A stretch of 64,000 nucleotides of DNA from Aequorivita xiaoshiensis (GTDB lineage Bacteria; Bacteroidota; Bacteroidia; Flavobacteriales; Flavobacteriaceae): NCBI RefSeq assembly GCF_022008395.1, contig NZ_JAIRBB010000001.1, positions 124,001-188,000 of the forward strand, given 5' to 3'. Numbering within the stretch: position 1 is the stretch's first letter; each line of letters begins with the position of its first letter. Below are positions 46,266 to 54,377 of this stretch, piece after piece. The position numbers and the translations under genes were made by a program. Under the pieces are notes generated by a model that was not told the DNA's origin, did not search any database, and worked only from the letters and a program-made list of their open reading frames with translations.

Positions 46266-46721
46266 ATGAAAAAGACATTATTCGTTTTTGGTATAGCCAT
46301 GATAACATTAGTTGGTTGTAAAAATGAAGAGAAAAAACAAGTAATAAATGCAGAAACTATGGATGAAGTAGTTTCGGATGTGGTAGACGAGCACAATTCT
46401 CAAAACTCACTAGACTGGTCTGGTGTTTACGAAGGAACGCTTCCATGTGCAGACTGCGAGGGTATTAAAACAGTTATTGAACTAAAAGAAGACAATACCT
46501 ACACAATCTCTCAAACCTATCTTAAAGGCCCAGAAAACACCGAAGAATTTAAAAATAACGGTACTTTCTCTTGGGATGAAGCAGGATTAAAAGTAATTCT
46601 AAAAAATGGTGAAGAAACTTCACAATATAAAGTAGGCGAAAACCAAATTACAATGCTCAACGCTAACGGAGAGATGACAGAAGGTGAATTAGCTGATTTT
46701 TATATTTTGAAGAAAAAATAA
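46266..46721 (+). CDS. NlpE-like lipoprotein
   Basis: 151 residues from the ATG at 46266, which gives a lipoprotein signal (IAMITLVGC, Cys18); the upstream ATG at 46224 adds a non-signal stretch. The mature part has the NlpE N-terminal motif WSGVYEGTLPCADCEGIKT with its CxxC, and an eight-stranded beta barrel. NlpE in enterobacteria senses copper and envelope stress through Cpx; no Cpx genes are known here. Confidence 0.82.
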   Translation: MKKTLFVFGIAMITLVGCKNEEKKQVINAETMDEVVSDVVDEHNSQNSLDWSGVYEGTLPCADCEGIKTVIELKEDNTYTISQTYLKGPENTEEFKNNGTFSWDEAGLKVILKNGEETSQYKVGENQITMLNANGEMTEGELADFYILKKK

Positions 46722-46750
46722 AATACAAGCTTTAAAATAAGTCCTTTTTT

Positions 46751-46793
46751 ATAATCTTTATGATACGAGCAAACCTTGTGTCATAAAGATTAT
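46751..46793. repeat. Perfect 13-bp inverted repeat between NlpE and DUF58 genes
   Basis: ATAATCTTTATGA (46751-46763) and TCATAAAGATTAT (46781-46793) are exact complements with a 17-base loop. There is a T-run before and not after, so it may terminate leftward transcription or act in RNA, but it is not a standard rightward terminator. Confidence 0.65.
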
Positions 46794-46904
46794 TAATTAA
46801 TAACCATTGCTAAGTAATTTTAAAATTTCCAAATATTATAAAACTGCTTTTACGTGCAGATTCAGTAAATTAAACACCTATTCAACTTTGCTCTGATTGA
46901 CAAT

Positions 46905-47834
46905 ATGGATATAGAAAAAGAAATAAATGAGATTGTAGGTTTTAAAAACCTCGAGCTACTTGCAAAACAAGTGGTAGAAGGCTTTATTTCTGGACTTCAT
47001 AAGAGTCCGTTTCACGGATTTTCTGCAGAATTCGCAGAGCATAAAATTTACAATAATGGCGAAAGTACTAAGCATATAGATTGGAAGTTATTTGCCAAAA
47101 CGGATAAACTTTATACCAAACGCTACGAGGAGGAAACAAATTTGCGATGTCACTTAATTGTAGACAATAGCAGCTCGATGCACTACCCAAAACTCAAGCA
47201 GTTTAACATCAACTCATTAAACAAAATTGCATTTTCTGTTTTAGCTTCAGCAGCAATTATGAATTTAATGAAACGCCAACGTGATGCCGTTGGGTTAAGT
47301 ATTTATAGTGATGAATACGAATTTTACGCATCGGAAAAAGGAAGCGAGCGCCATCATCAAATGTTGCTTCAAAAGCTAAATGAAGCCTTGCTTTCACCTA
47401 AAGAGAAAGCACAGACCAAAACCTATGAGCACCTGCATTTAATTGCTGAAAAGCTCAAGAGACGTTCTTTAGTCTTTCTATTTACCGATATGTTTCAAAA
47501 TGGCACCGAAGAAGAAAAACTATTTGAAGCACTTCAACATTTAAAATACAACAAACACGAAGTAATTTTATTCCATACTTTCGATAAGAAGCGGGAAGTA
47601 AATTTCGATTTTTCCAATCGCCCTAAACGTTTTGTAGATGTTGAGACTGGCGAATATGTAAACCTTTACGCCGAAAACATAAAAGAGCAATACGAAGAAG
47701 CTGTTCAAAATTATTTTAAAGAACTAGAATTGCGTTGTGCACAATACCGTATAAAGTACGTTTTAGCAGATACCAACGAGAGCTTTAATAAGATTTTGAC
47801 CACTTATTTGGTAGAACGGCAGAAGTTTGGGTGA
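46905..47834 (+). CDS. DUF58 (von Willebrand A-like) protein
   Basis: 309 residues. The DUF58 core starts IDWKLFAKTDKLYTKRYEEE and the vWA-like metal site is LIVDNSSSMHYP. These proteins usually work with a MoxR AAA+ ATPase and BatA-type proteins, in metal insertion or stress tolerance. No MoxR gene lies within the window, so this copy is separated from its usual partner. Confidence 0.88.
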   Translation: MDIEKEINEIVGFKNLELLAKQVVEGFISGLHKSPFHGFSAEFAEHKIYNNGESTKHIDWKLFAKTDKLYTKRYEEETNLRCHLIVDNSSSMHYPKLKQFNINSLNKIAFSVLASAAIMNLMKRQRDAVGLSIYSDEYEFYASEKGSERHHQMLLQKLNEALLSPKEKAQTKTYEHLHLIAEKLKRRSLVFLFTDMFQNGTEEEKLFEALQHLKYNKHEVILFHTFDKKREVNFDFSNRPKRFVDVETGEYVNLYAENIKEQYEEAVQNYFKELELRCAQYRIKYVLADTNESFNKILTTYLVERQKFG

Positions 47835-47956
47835 TAAAGTATCGTCTACTATCGGTAGTACTGGGTTTTTTGTGAAATTTAAACCTTTTGATACTAATTG
47901 AAAACTAGCGAATTGCAATTAAAAGAAATATTTTTTTAATTTTTTTCAAAAAATAG

Positions 47957-47987
47957 TTTGTGAAAACGAATTGGAGTAGTATATTTG
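47957..47987 (+). promoter_or_regulatory. Complete Bacteroidetes promoter of tRNA-Asp
   Basis: TTTG at 47957-47960, exactly 19 bases, then TATATTTG at 47980-47987, a full match to TTTG-N19-TAnnTTTG. It is 105 bases upstream of the tRNA. The leader between holds three small hairpins (for example CCTAAC-TGTT-GTTAGG, 48049-48064). Confidence 0.85.
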
Positions 47988-48092
47988 CCACCGCTTAATA
48001 CAGCAAGGAACAAGTTCCAAAATGTATTGGTAACAATTTTTCACAATGCCTAACTGTTGTTAGGGTCTCCCGAAAGGAAGATTGAAAAAATT

Positions 48093-48166
48093 GGTCTGGT
48101 AGTTCAGTTGGTTAGAATACCTGCCTGTCACGCAGGGGGTCGCGAGTTCGAGTCTCGTCCAGACCG
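48093..48166 (+). tRNA. tRNA-Asp (anticodon GTC)
   Basis: 74 bases. Acceptor arms GGTCTGG and CCAGACC pair fully, D-arm region is GTTCAGTTGGTTAGAAT, anticodon stem CCTGC/GCAGG encloses the loop CTGTCAC with anticodon GTC at 48127-48129, and the T arm contains GTTCGAGTC. The discriminator is G, as expected for aspartate. The CCA end is not encoded. Confidence 0.98.
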
Positions 48167-48169
48167 CTA

Positions 48170-48421
48170 CTTCGACTTCGCTCAGTAACCGCGAAGTAGT
48201 AAAAGAAGTTGTGTTGTTCCGAAATTACTTCGGAATGTGGTTTAGAAATAGACCGATGAGAAGCTTTTCCAGAAGCCTGCACTGAGCAGAGCCGAAGTGG
48301 AGAGGCTTTTTTTGTTTTAGCACAATTTTGATGCGTTTTTAACAAAAAAAAGGATCAAGAACGGATCAAGAACAATTGTTGTGTTTATGCAAAAATCCTT
48401 GTTAATCTATACAAGAAGAGA
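48170..48421. repeat. Post-tRNA intergenic region with inverted and tandem repeats
   Basis: No gene is supported here. Nearly complementary arms CTTCGACTTCGCTCAGT (48170-48186) and ACTGAGCAGAGCCGAAG (48281-48297) belong to the dispersed repeat family; TTCCGAA-attac-TTCGGAA (48217-48235) is a hairpin between them. A terminator-like AGCCT ... AGGCTTTTTTT ends at about 48312. Farther on, GGATCAAGAAC is repeated in tandem (48352-48362 and 48363-48373). Confidence 0.7.
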
Positions 48422-48745
48422 CTACAACTCCTTCCCTGGATCCCAGAAAATTTTATCAAAATCTTGAATTTGATTATCAACCACTACAACGCCTTCACTT
48501 TCTAGAAGTTGTTGCATTAAGTTAGTGCCTTTAAAGTGGTGTTTCCCTGTTAACAATCCTTTTCTGTTTACAACTCTATGTGCGGGCACTTCAGCTTTGT
48601 TGCTATTGTTTAATGCCCATCCTACCATCCGCGCGCTTCTTGATGCTCCTAAGTAATTTGCAATAGCTCCGTATGAAGTTACCCGTCCGTATGGGATAAG
48701 TGCCGTAACTTGATAAACTTTTTCAAAAAAGCCTGTATCAGACAT
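48422..48745 (-). CDS. Alkyltransferase-like (ATL) protein without catalytic cysteine
   Basis: 107 residues of the MGMT C-terminal DNA-binding domain: YQVTALIPYGRVTSYGAIAN (helix-turn-helix) and MVGWALNNSN with the Arg finger. The active site PCHR of O6-alkylguanine transferases reads PAHR here (Ala55), so it cannot accept an alkyl group. ATL proteins bind alkylated guanines and channel them to nucleotide-excision repair. Most ATLs have Trp or Ala at that place. It is 1 base past the LysE gene. Confidence 0.88.
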   Translation of the reverse strand: MSDTGFFEKVYQVTALIPYGRVTSYGAIANYLGASRSARMVGWALNNSNKAEVPAHRVVNRKGLLTGKHHFKGTNLMQQLLESEGVVVVDNQIQDFDKIFWDPGKEL

Positions 48746-48746
48746 T

Positions 48747-49373
48747 CTAGATTTCTCTTAAAATTTTAAATAAAGTAATTATAGAAATGGCTGCAGTTAC
48801 CAATCCGATTACATAATTCATATTCAAACTCAACTTTTTAGAATGTTCCTTAGGTCTAAAAAACTGAACGTATAAGGCAAGACTAGAATAAGTTCCTATT
48901 CCCGAACCAATAACTGCCATCCAAATTTCGAGTTGTGAAAAGGAGAATAACTCGAAAGCAGAAAAAGTTATACTTAGATACATCCAATATGGTAGCGGCA
49001 GTAAATTTAGCATTGCAATAAAAATTCCTAAGAAAAATCTATTCTTTTTGGAATTGTGTTCGCGGTCGCGAATCTCCCGGCGAGTATCTTTCGCAATAAA
49101 AAAGAAGTAAATGGTAAGGCTAATAAAAATACCTAAAGCCACTTTCTGAAGCATGCTTACCACTTCGGGGTGTTGCTCTATATAGCGCGCTAAGATAAGC
49201 GCTATATACGTTTGAGTCATTACAGTAATACATACACCTAAAGAAAAAAGAAAAGCTCGTTTTCTGCCTTCCTTCATGCTAATTTTAGCAGCATACATAT
49301 TTATTAACCCAGGAGGCAAAACACCTAAAAACGACCCTAGAAATCCTATTAAAAAATTGTAAACTAATGTCAT
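48747..49373 (-). CDS. LysE-family exporter
   Basis: 208 residues with five to six transmembrane helices (5-25, 38-60, 70-90, 110-130, 145-165, 180-205) and the family start FLGSFLGVLPPGLINMYAAK. LysE/RhtB exporters expel amino acids; the substrate cannot be told. The stop is separated by one base from the ATL start, and trmB lies 38 bases upstream, so the three form one leftward unit. Confidence 0.78.
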   Translation of the reverse strand: MTLVYNFLIGFLGSFLGVLPPGLINMYAAKISMKEGRKRAFLFSLGVCITVMTQTYIALILARYIEQHPEVVSMLQKVALGIFISLTIYFFFIAKDTRREIRDREHNSKKNRFFLGIFIAMLNLLPLPYWMYLSITFSAFELFSFSQLEIWMAVIGSGIGTYSSLALYVQFFRPKEHSKKLSLNMNYVIGLVTAAISIITLFKILREI

Positions 49374-49411
49374 TCAGGGGTGTTCTTTTTGTGAATATAC
49401 TAATTTTATTT

Positions 49412-50086
49412 CTAACGAAATTTGAATCTAATGTAGGTTATCTTCTTTCCTTTCTCTAAATATTGATTTTCGTAAAAAGTTTGAATATTAGTAACTGCTT
49501 CTGGTGCGCCATCACTTCCATATACATCGTGATGTGCATATTCAATAGTTTCTCGTAGCCCGTGAAGCAAACCAAGAGTGTAACCGTGCATAAATTCACT
49601 GTCGGTTTTTAAGTGTACTACTCCCCCTGGCTTTAATATCTTTTTATATTTATTTAAAAAATCTTCGTTGGTTAATCTGTGCTTAGTACGCTTGTATTTT
49701 ATTTGCGGATCTGGAAACGTAATCCAAATTTCATCTACTTCATTTTCCTCAAAAATATGATCAACAAGTTCAATTTGGGTGCGTAGGAAACCAACGTTGT
49801 CTAGGTTTTCTTCCAAGGCACTTTTTGCACCGCGCCAAAAACGGGCTCCTTTAATATCTATTCCTAAGAAGTTAGTTTTAGGATTTAGTTTTGCAAGACT
49901 TACCGAATACTCTCCTTTCCCACAACCGAGTTCTAAAACCAAAGGGTTATCGTTTTTAAAGAAATTTTTACGCCAGTTACCTTTAAGCTTAAGTAAATCG
50001 CCTATTACCTCTTCTCGTGAGGGTTGCACCACATTATCAAAAGTTTCATTTTCTCTAAAGCGCTTCAGTTTATTTTTACTTCCCAA
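49412..50086 (-). CDS. trmB: TrmB, tRNA (guanine46-N7)-methyltransferase
   Basis: 224 residues. LVLELGCGKGEYSVSLAKLN is the SAM-binding motif, NFLGIDIKGAR and ITFPDPQIKYKRTKHRL the tRNA/substrate-binding TrmB signatures. It makes m7G46 in tRNA. Confidence 0.94.
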   Translation of the reverse strand: MGSKNKLKRFRENETFDNVVQPSREEVIGDLLKLKGNWRKNFFKNDNPLVLELGCGKGEYSVSLAKLNPKTNFLGIDIKGARFWRGAKSALEENLDNVGFLRTQIELVDHIFEENEVDEIWITFPDPQIKYKRTKHRLTNEDFLNKYKKILKPGGVVHLKTDSEFMHGYTLGLLHGLRETIEYAHHDVYGSDGAPEAVTNIQTFYENQYLEKGKKITYIRFKFR

Positions 50087-50255
50087 TGTATATAAAGTTA
50101 TGAGTTATTGAATATTGGGTTTCTAGCCTTTATTGGATTTACCCGATTATTTCCTGCCCGAACTGCAACTTTGATAAACACAAACGTGTAAACCATAAGC
50201 TGTTCCCTTGCAGATTGACAAAATTAATGAAATATAACTTCGCGGCAATTATTGC

Positions 50256-50263
50256 TACCTTTG
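50256..50263 (+). promoter_or_regulatory. -7 promoter box almost touching the glycosyltransferase start codon
   Basis: TACCTTTG matches TAnnTTTG and ends only 4 bases before the ATG at 50268, so the transcript would begin at or next to the start codon (leaderless or nearly so). No -33 TTTG at the standard spacing. Confidence 0.5.
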
Positions 50264-50267
50264 TTTT

Positions 50268-51335
50268 ATGCGGAAAAACAACACAATATTAGTGGCTCCA
50301 TTAAATTGGGGACTTGGGCACGCTACACGGTGTATCCCCATTATTCGCGCACTGCTAGATTACAATTACAATGTGTTAATTGCTTCGGATGGAGAAGCTC
50401 TAAAAATTCTCCAAAAAGAATTCCCTCTTCTTGAATCGTTAAACCTACCTTCATACAACATCACTTACCCCAAAAAAGGGAGTCATTTTAAATGGAAGAT
50501 GTTTCTAAAACTTCCTCGAATTCAAAAAGCTATTGCAGCGGAAAAGCGAATTGTAAAAAATTTAGTCGATTCTGGAAAAATCAATGGAATTATAAGCGAT
50601 AATAGATTCGGTGTAAGAAACGCAGGGATTCCTTCCGTATTTATAACACACCAATTAAACGTATTGTCGGGAGGCACTTCTTATTTAAGCAGTAAAATCC
50701 ACCAAAAAATCATCAAGAAATTTGATGTTTGCTGGGTACCAGATGTAGATGATTTAATTATGAACCTCAGCGGGAAATTAGGACATTTAAAACACCACCC
50801 TTTTCCTATAAAATACATTGGCATCTCTAGCAGAATGATGAAAAACGAGCTACCTAAAACCACCGATGTTTTAGTCCTTATATCTGGTCCAGAACCGCAA
50901 CGCTCAATTTTTGAAGAGAAATTAAAACAGACATTTAAAAAAACCGAAAAGAATGTTTTAATGGTGCGAGGTGTTATAGAAAATGAACAGGTATGGCAAG
51001 ATTTCGAAAATATAAAAACAGTGAATTTTATGATGAGTTATGAACTTGAAGATGCTATTAACTCAAGCAAATTAGTTATCTCGCGATCTGGCTACACTAC
51101 ATTAATGGACTTAACGGTATTAGAAAAAAAAGCATATTTTATTCCGACACCTGGACAATACGAACAGAAATATTTAGCAAATCGGTTAAAGAATCTCGGG
51201 ATCGCCCCTTCCTGTAAGCAGAAAAATTTTTCTTTGGATAAACTTGATGCAGTAGAAAACTATAAAGGCTTGGAGCAAATAGTCCAACAGCCTATTAATT
51301 ATTCAGAATTATTTTCCCTTTTCGAGCGTAAATGA
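50268..51335 (+). CDS. MurG/GT28-like glycosyltransferase
   Basis: 355 residues of GT-B fold: VAPLNWGLGHATRCIPIIRA (Gly-rich loop and His), LVLISGPEPQRSIFEEKLK mid-protein and the nucleotide-sugar-binding SRSGYTTLMDL in the C-terminal half. It resembles MurG and related UDP-sugar transferases but is too divergent to assign to peptidoglycan. The 3' end overlaps the convergent histidine-kinase gene by 27 bases. Confidence 0.78.
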   Translation: MRKNNTILVAPLNWGLGHATRCIPIIRALLDYNYNVLIASDGEALKILQKEFPLLESLNLPSYNITYPKKGSHFKWKMFLKLPRIQKAIAAEKRIVKNLVDSGKINGIISDNRFGVRNAGIPSVFITHQLNVLSGGTSYLSSKIHQKIIKKFDVCWVPDVDDLIMNLSGKLGHLKHHPFPIKYIGISSRMMKNELPKTTDVLVLISGPEPQRSIFEEKLKQTFKKTEKNVLMVRGVIENEQVWQDFENIKTVNFMMSYELEDAINSSKLVISRSGYTTLMDLTVLEKKAYFIPTPGQYEQKYLANRLKNLGIAPSCKQKNFSLDKLDAVENYKGLEQIVQQPINYSELFSLFERK

Positions 51336-52346
51336 AAACTCCGATCCTATTCCGTATTGGCTTTCTACATAAATCTTTTCTTTATGAGCCTCAACGATGT
51401 GTTTTACAATAGAAAGTCCTAGTCCACTTCCACCCTCTTTTCTAGAACCACTTTTATCTACTCTGTAAAAACGTTCAAAGATTCGCTTTAGGTTTTCTTG
51501 TAAAATCCCTTCTCCATTATCGGTAATCCTTAATAGAATTTTATTTTTACCGATATTATCAAAGCCTACTTCGGTAGTACCTTCCTTCCTACCATATTTA
51601 ATTGAATTGACAATTAAGTTTGTTAGCACTTGTTCAATCCTTTCCTTATCGGCATTTACAATTATAGGCTCTTTGTATTCCTTATCAAAAACCAGAGAAA
51701 TATTCTTCTTCGCGGCTTTCATTTCTAATAAGTCGAATATACTTTGAACTAACTCGATTATATTGAAATTCTCTTTTTTAAGAACAAGCCCCCCTATTTC
51801 CAACTTAGCTATCAAATCGAGCTCATTTACAATATAAGCAAGTCTTTCTACTCCTTTACTAGCCCTTTTAAGATATTCTTTACGCACTTTTTTATCGTCT
51901 AACGCTCCATCTAACAGCGTTAGAATATAACTTTGAACTGTAAACAATGGGGTTTTTAGTTCGTGAGAAACATTACCCATAAATTCTTTTCGGTAATTCT
52001 CACGAATATTTAAGGATTCTATTTCGGTTTTTTTATCGTTTACATAGCGTTCAACTTCCTTAGTTAAGCCTTCCAAATCTGTAGTCACAGAAGGTTGTGG
52101 AAAGTCCTTTTCGTATAAAACACTTACATCCTTGTAAATTTTCTTTATTCGCAGATAAATAAATTTTTCAACACGATACTGAAGAATTATATACGAAATG
52201 AAAAATAGAATTACAAAATAAAGCAGTAACCAACCCGAAATGCTTTCCTTTAAAACATAATGAAACGCAACCAATCCCAAAACTGAGAATAGCGCTATCA
52301 AAAATGCTGTGGACGCAGCAAATCTATATTTTTTTGAAATTTTCAT
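51309..52346 (-). CDS. PhoR-type sensor histidine kinase
   Basis: 345 residues. Two transmembrane helices (about 12-30 and 38-56) enclose only a short periplasmic loop; a linker precedes the H-box MGNVSHELKTPL (His128), the N-box LIVNSIKYG, and G-boxes DNGEGI and GGSGLGLSIVKH. With almost no periplasmic domain, the input is probably in the membrane or cytoplasm. The response-regulator gene is 64 bases upstream. Confidence 0.92.
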   Translation of the reverse strand: MKISKKYRFAASTAFLIALFSVLGLVAFHYVLKESISGWLLLYFVILFFISYIILQYRVEKFIYLRIKKIYKDVSVLYEKDFPQPSVTTDLEGLTKEVERYVNDKKTEIESLNIRENYRKEFMGNVSHELKTPLFTVQSYILTLLDGALDDKKVRKEYLKRASKGVERLAYIVNELDLIAKLEIGGLVLKKENFNIIELVQSIFDLLEMKAAKKNISLVFDKEYKEPIIVNADKERIEQVLTNLIVNSIKYGRKEGTTEVGFDNIGKNKILLRITDNGEGILQENLKRIFERFYRVDKSGSRKEGGSGLGLSIVKHIVEAHKEKIYVESQYGIGSEFSFTLEKGK

Positions 52347-52410
52347 CTATAGGAGTTCGGTTATCTTTTCAAACTATTAAATTAAAGAAAAGAAGATAAC
52401 AAAAGGTGTT

Positions 52411-53091
52411 TTAAATAACGAATTTATAACCAACACCTTTAACTGTTTTAAACCTTTCGTCGCCTATTTTCTCGCGAAGTTTACGAATGTGTACATCAAT
52501 AGTTCGACCTCCTACTATAACGTCATTTCCCCAAATACTATCTAAAATATTCTCACGCTTAAACACTTTACCTGGTTTTGATGCAAGTAGTGCCAGGAGT
52601 TCAAATTCTTTCTTCGGTAGCATTATCTCTTCTTTTCCTAGCAAGATCTTATACTCTTCGCGATTGATAACAAGGTCACCTAATTTCATTTTATCGCTTT
52701 CTTCCTCATCCTTAAACCTGCGTAGCAAAGCTTTTACCTTACTTACAAGAACCTTTGGCTTTATAGGTTTTGTAATATAATCGTCTGCTCCAGCGTCTAA
52801 ACCAGCAACTTGAGAAAAATCTTCACCGCGAGCGCTTAAAAACGTAATCACTGTTTCTGATAAATCAGGAATAGATCTTATTTTTTCGCACGCCTCAATG
52901 CCATCCATTTTAGGCATCATAACATCCATAATGATAAGCTGAGGCTTTACTTTTTTAGCCTTATCGATTGCCTCAACACCATTTTCTGCTGTTTCAATTT
53001 TATATCCTTCTAGGGCTAAATTGTATCGCACTATTTCAAGAATATCTGGTTCGTCATCTACTAATAAAATTGTTATATCCTTTTTTTTCAT
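52411..53091 (-). CDS. OmpR/PhoB-type response regulator
   Basis: 226 residues. Receiver domain with acidic pocket VDDEPD (Asp12, Asp13), phosphoacceptor Asp56 (IIMDVMMPKMDG) and Lys in YITKPIKP; winged-helix DNA-binding domain ending RTIDVHIRKLREKIGDERFK. It pairs with the following histidine kinase. Confidence 0.94.
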   Translation of the reverse strand: MKKKDITILLVDDEPDILEIVRYNLALEGYKIETAENGVEAIDKAKKVKPQLIIMDVMMPKMDGIEACEKIRSIPDLSETVITFLSARGEDFSQVAGLDAGADDYITKPIKPKVLVSKVKALLRRFKDEEESDKMKLGDLVINREEYKILLGKEEIMLPKKEFELLALLASKPGKVFKRENILDSIWGNDVIVGGRTIDVHIRKLREKIGDERFKTVKGVGYKFVI

Positions 53092-53311
53092 ACTTAAAAC
53101 CAGTTGTTTTTTGATGCTGTAAAGATACTATTATTAATCGCAAGATAACTTTAGCACGTTTATTGTTAACTATAAGATAACCTTAAGATAACATATTGCT
53201 TAAGTAGCGACATAAATCAAAATAATTTTAAAAATAACCTCAACTTACTGATTTTCAGTTATTTAATTAGATTATTTTGTATATTTACTAATCAACATAA
53301 AATCTCTTGCC

Positions 53312-54289
53312 ATGAAAAAAATTACTTTATTTGCCGCACTCCTCGTTAGTGTTGTAACTTTTTCTCAAATAGCAAGTACTAGCTTTGAAGAGCCAGAGGT
53401 ATTTGCTGGGAAGTACACAGATACAGGCGACCCCAATGTTGCACACGACTTGATTAACAATGCCAATGAACCTCTTGTCAACTTTACAAGTACCGGGATT
53501 GAGCTTGGTTTTAAAGCCTCATATATTCCATATGAAACTCCAGGAGTTGGTTCTACCGATGGAGATTACGTTGGTGTAACCAAAACTAAACCTTCATCAA
53601 CCGTAACTTTTACAGATGGTGCTAACGGGTATAGAATGAGTGATACCGATGGGAACTTTATTTTAAAGTTTGACGAAGTTGATTTATCGGGTGTAGCTGC
53701 ACCTGTGGTTTTTGTTGATTTTCTTTTATCTATTAATAGTAATCCTACCAAAGGGAATTATGAAGGTGACGGAACTATTAACGAATCTGGTCACGATAGA
53801 CTTAGAATCTTTGTGAAGGATTTAACCAATCAAGTTGAAATTGATTTATTCAATTCAACAGGAAGCAATCTTGACGACTTCGTTCCCTTCGACTCTTCCA
53901 TTGGCGAATATTTACTTCAATGGCAAACCGTAGAAGCGCAATTATCTCCGGATACTATTGTACAATTGGTTATTGAAGGAAGAAATAATGCTACCTCAGA
54001 ATCGTTTTGGTTTGATAATATTGTTTTTGATGGCGCGATAGGTGTAAAAGATTTTTCAAAGTATAAAGCCAACATTTACCCGAATCCTGCAGAGAAAGGA
54101 TATATCTACATAACATCGAATGTGAATGAAAATAAAAAAATCACCATCTATGATATATTAGGTAAAGAAATACTATCAACAACAATAAAAGGCGATAGGC
54201 TTGATATATCTAATTTAAACAGCGGTGTTTATATTTTGAATATTGAACAAGGAAAGAACTCCACTACTAAAAAGCTTATCGTTAGATAA
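53312..54289 (+). CDS. Secreted protein with T9SS type A sorting domain
   Basis: 325 residues with a signal peptide (MKKITLFAALLVSVVTFSQ), a beta-rich body (about 20-240) of unknown function, and a C-terminal sorting domain (about 250-325): KANIYPNPAEKGYIYI, ITIYDILGKEI and the closing YILNIEQGKNSTTKKLIVR. The C-terminal domain directs export through the type IX system and surface anchoring. The body contains TNEPLV-type low-complexity loops but no domain I recognise. Confidence 0.88.
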   Translation: MKKITLFAALLVSVVTFSQIASTSFEEPEVFAGKYTDTGDPNVAHDLINNANEPLVNFTSTGIELGFKASYIPYETPGVGSTDGDYVGVTKTKPSSTVTFTDGANGYRMSDTDGNFILKFDEVDLSGVAAPVVFVDFLLSINSNPTKGNYEGDGTINESGHDRLRIFVKDLTNQVEIDLFNSTGSNLDDFVPFDSSIGEYLLQWQTVEAQLSPDTIVQLVIEGRNNATSESFWFDNIVFDGAIGVKDFSKYKANIYPNPAEKGYIYITSNVNENKKITIYDILGKEILSTTIKGDRLDISNLNSGVYILNIEQGKNSTTKKLIVR

Positions 54290-54308
54290 AGCTACGGGAA
54301 TTGAACTT

Positions 54309-54341
54309 TTAAAGCTCTTGTTATGGCAAGGGCTTTTTTAT
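54309..54341 (+). terminator. Intrinsic terminator of the T9SS cargo gene
   Basis: AAAGCTCTTG and CAAGGGCTTT pair (one G-U) around TTATGG, followed by six T. Confidence 0.84.
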
Positions 54342-54346
54342 TTATC

Positions 54347-54354
54347 TATTTTTG
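54347..54354 (+). promoter_or_regulatory. -7 promoter box of the LuxE-like gene
   Basis: TATTTTTG matches TAnnTTTG, directly after the upstream terminator and 23 bases before the ATG at 54378. Confidence 0.5.
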
Positions 54355-54377
54355 AAAAAATTTACTCTCTTAATAAT

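Noticed and set aside
48112-48345. Leftward 77-residue frame across tRNA-Asp
   Set aside because: Its C-terminal DETRTRDPLRDRQVF is the antisense of the tRNA, a known spurious frame.
48352-48373. Start of a CRISPR array
   Set aside because: Only two adjacent copies of 11 bases, no spacers, no cas genes.
49779-50111. Rightward 110-residue frame
   Set aside because: Antisense to trmB, which has full family motifs.
54243-54377. Upstream extension of the LuxE-like gene
   Set aside because: It would run through the T9SS gene end and its terminator; the ATG at 54378 follows a promoter box.
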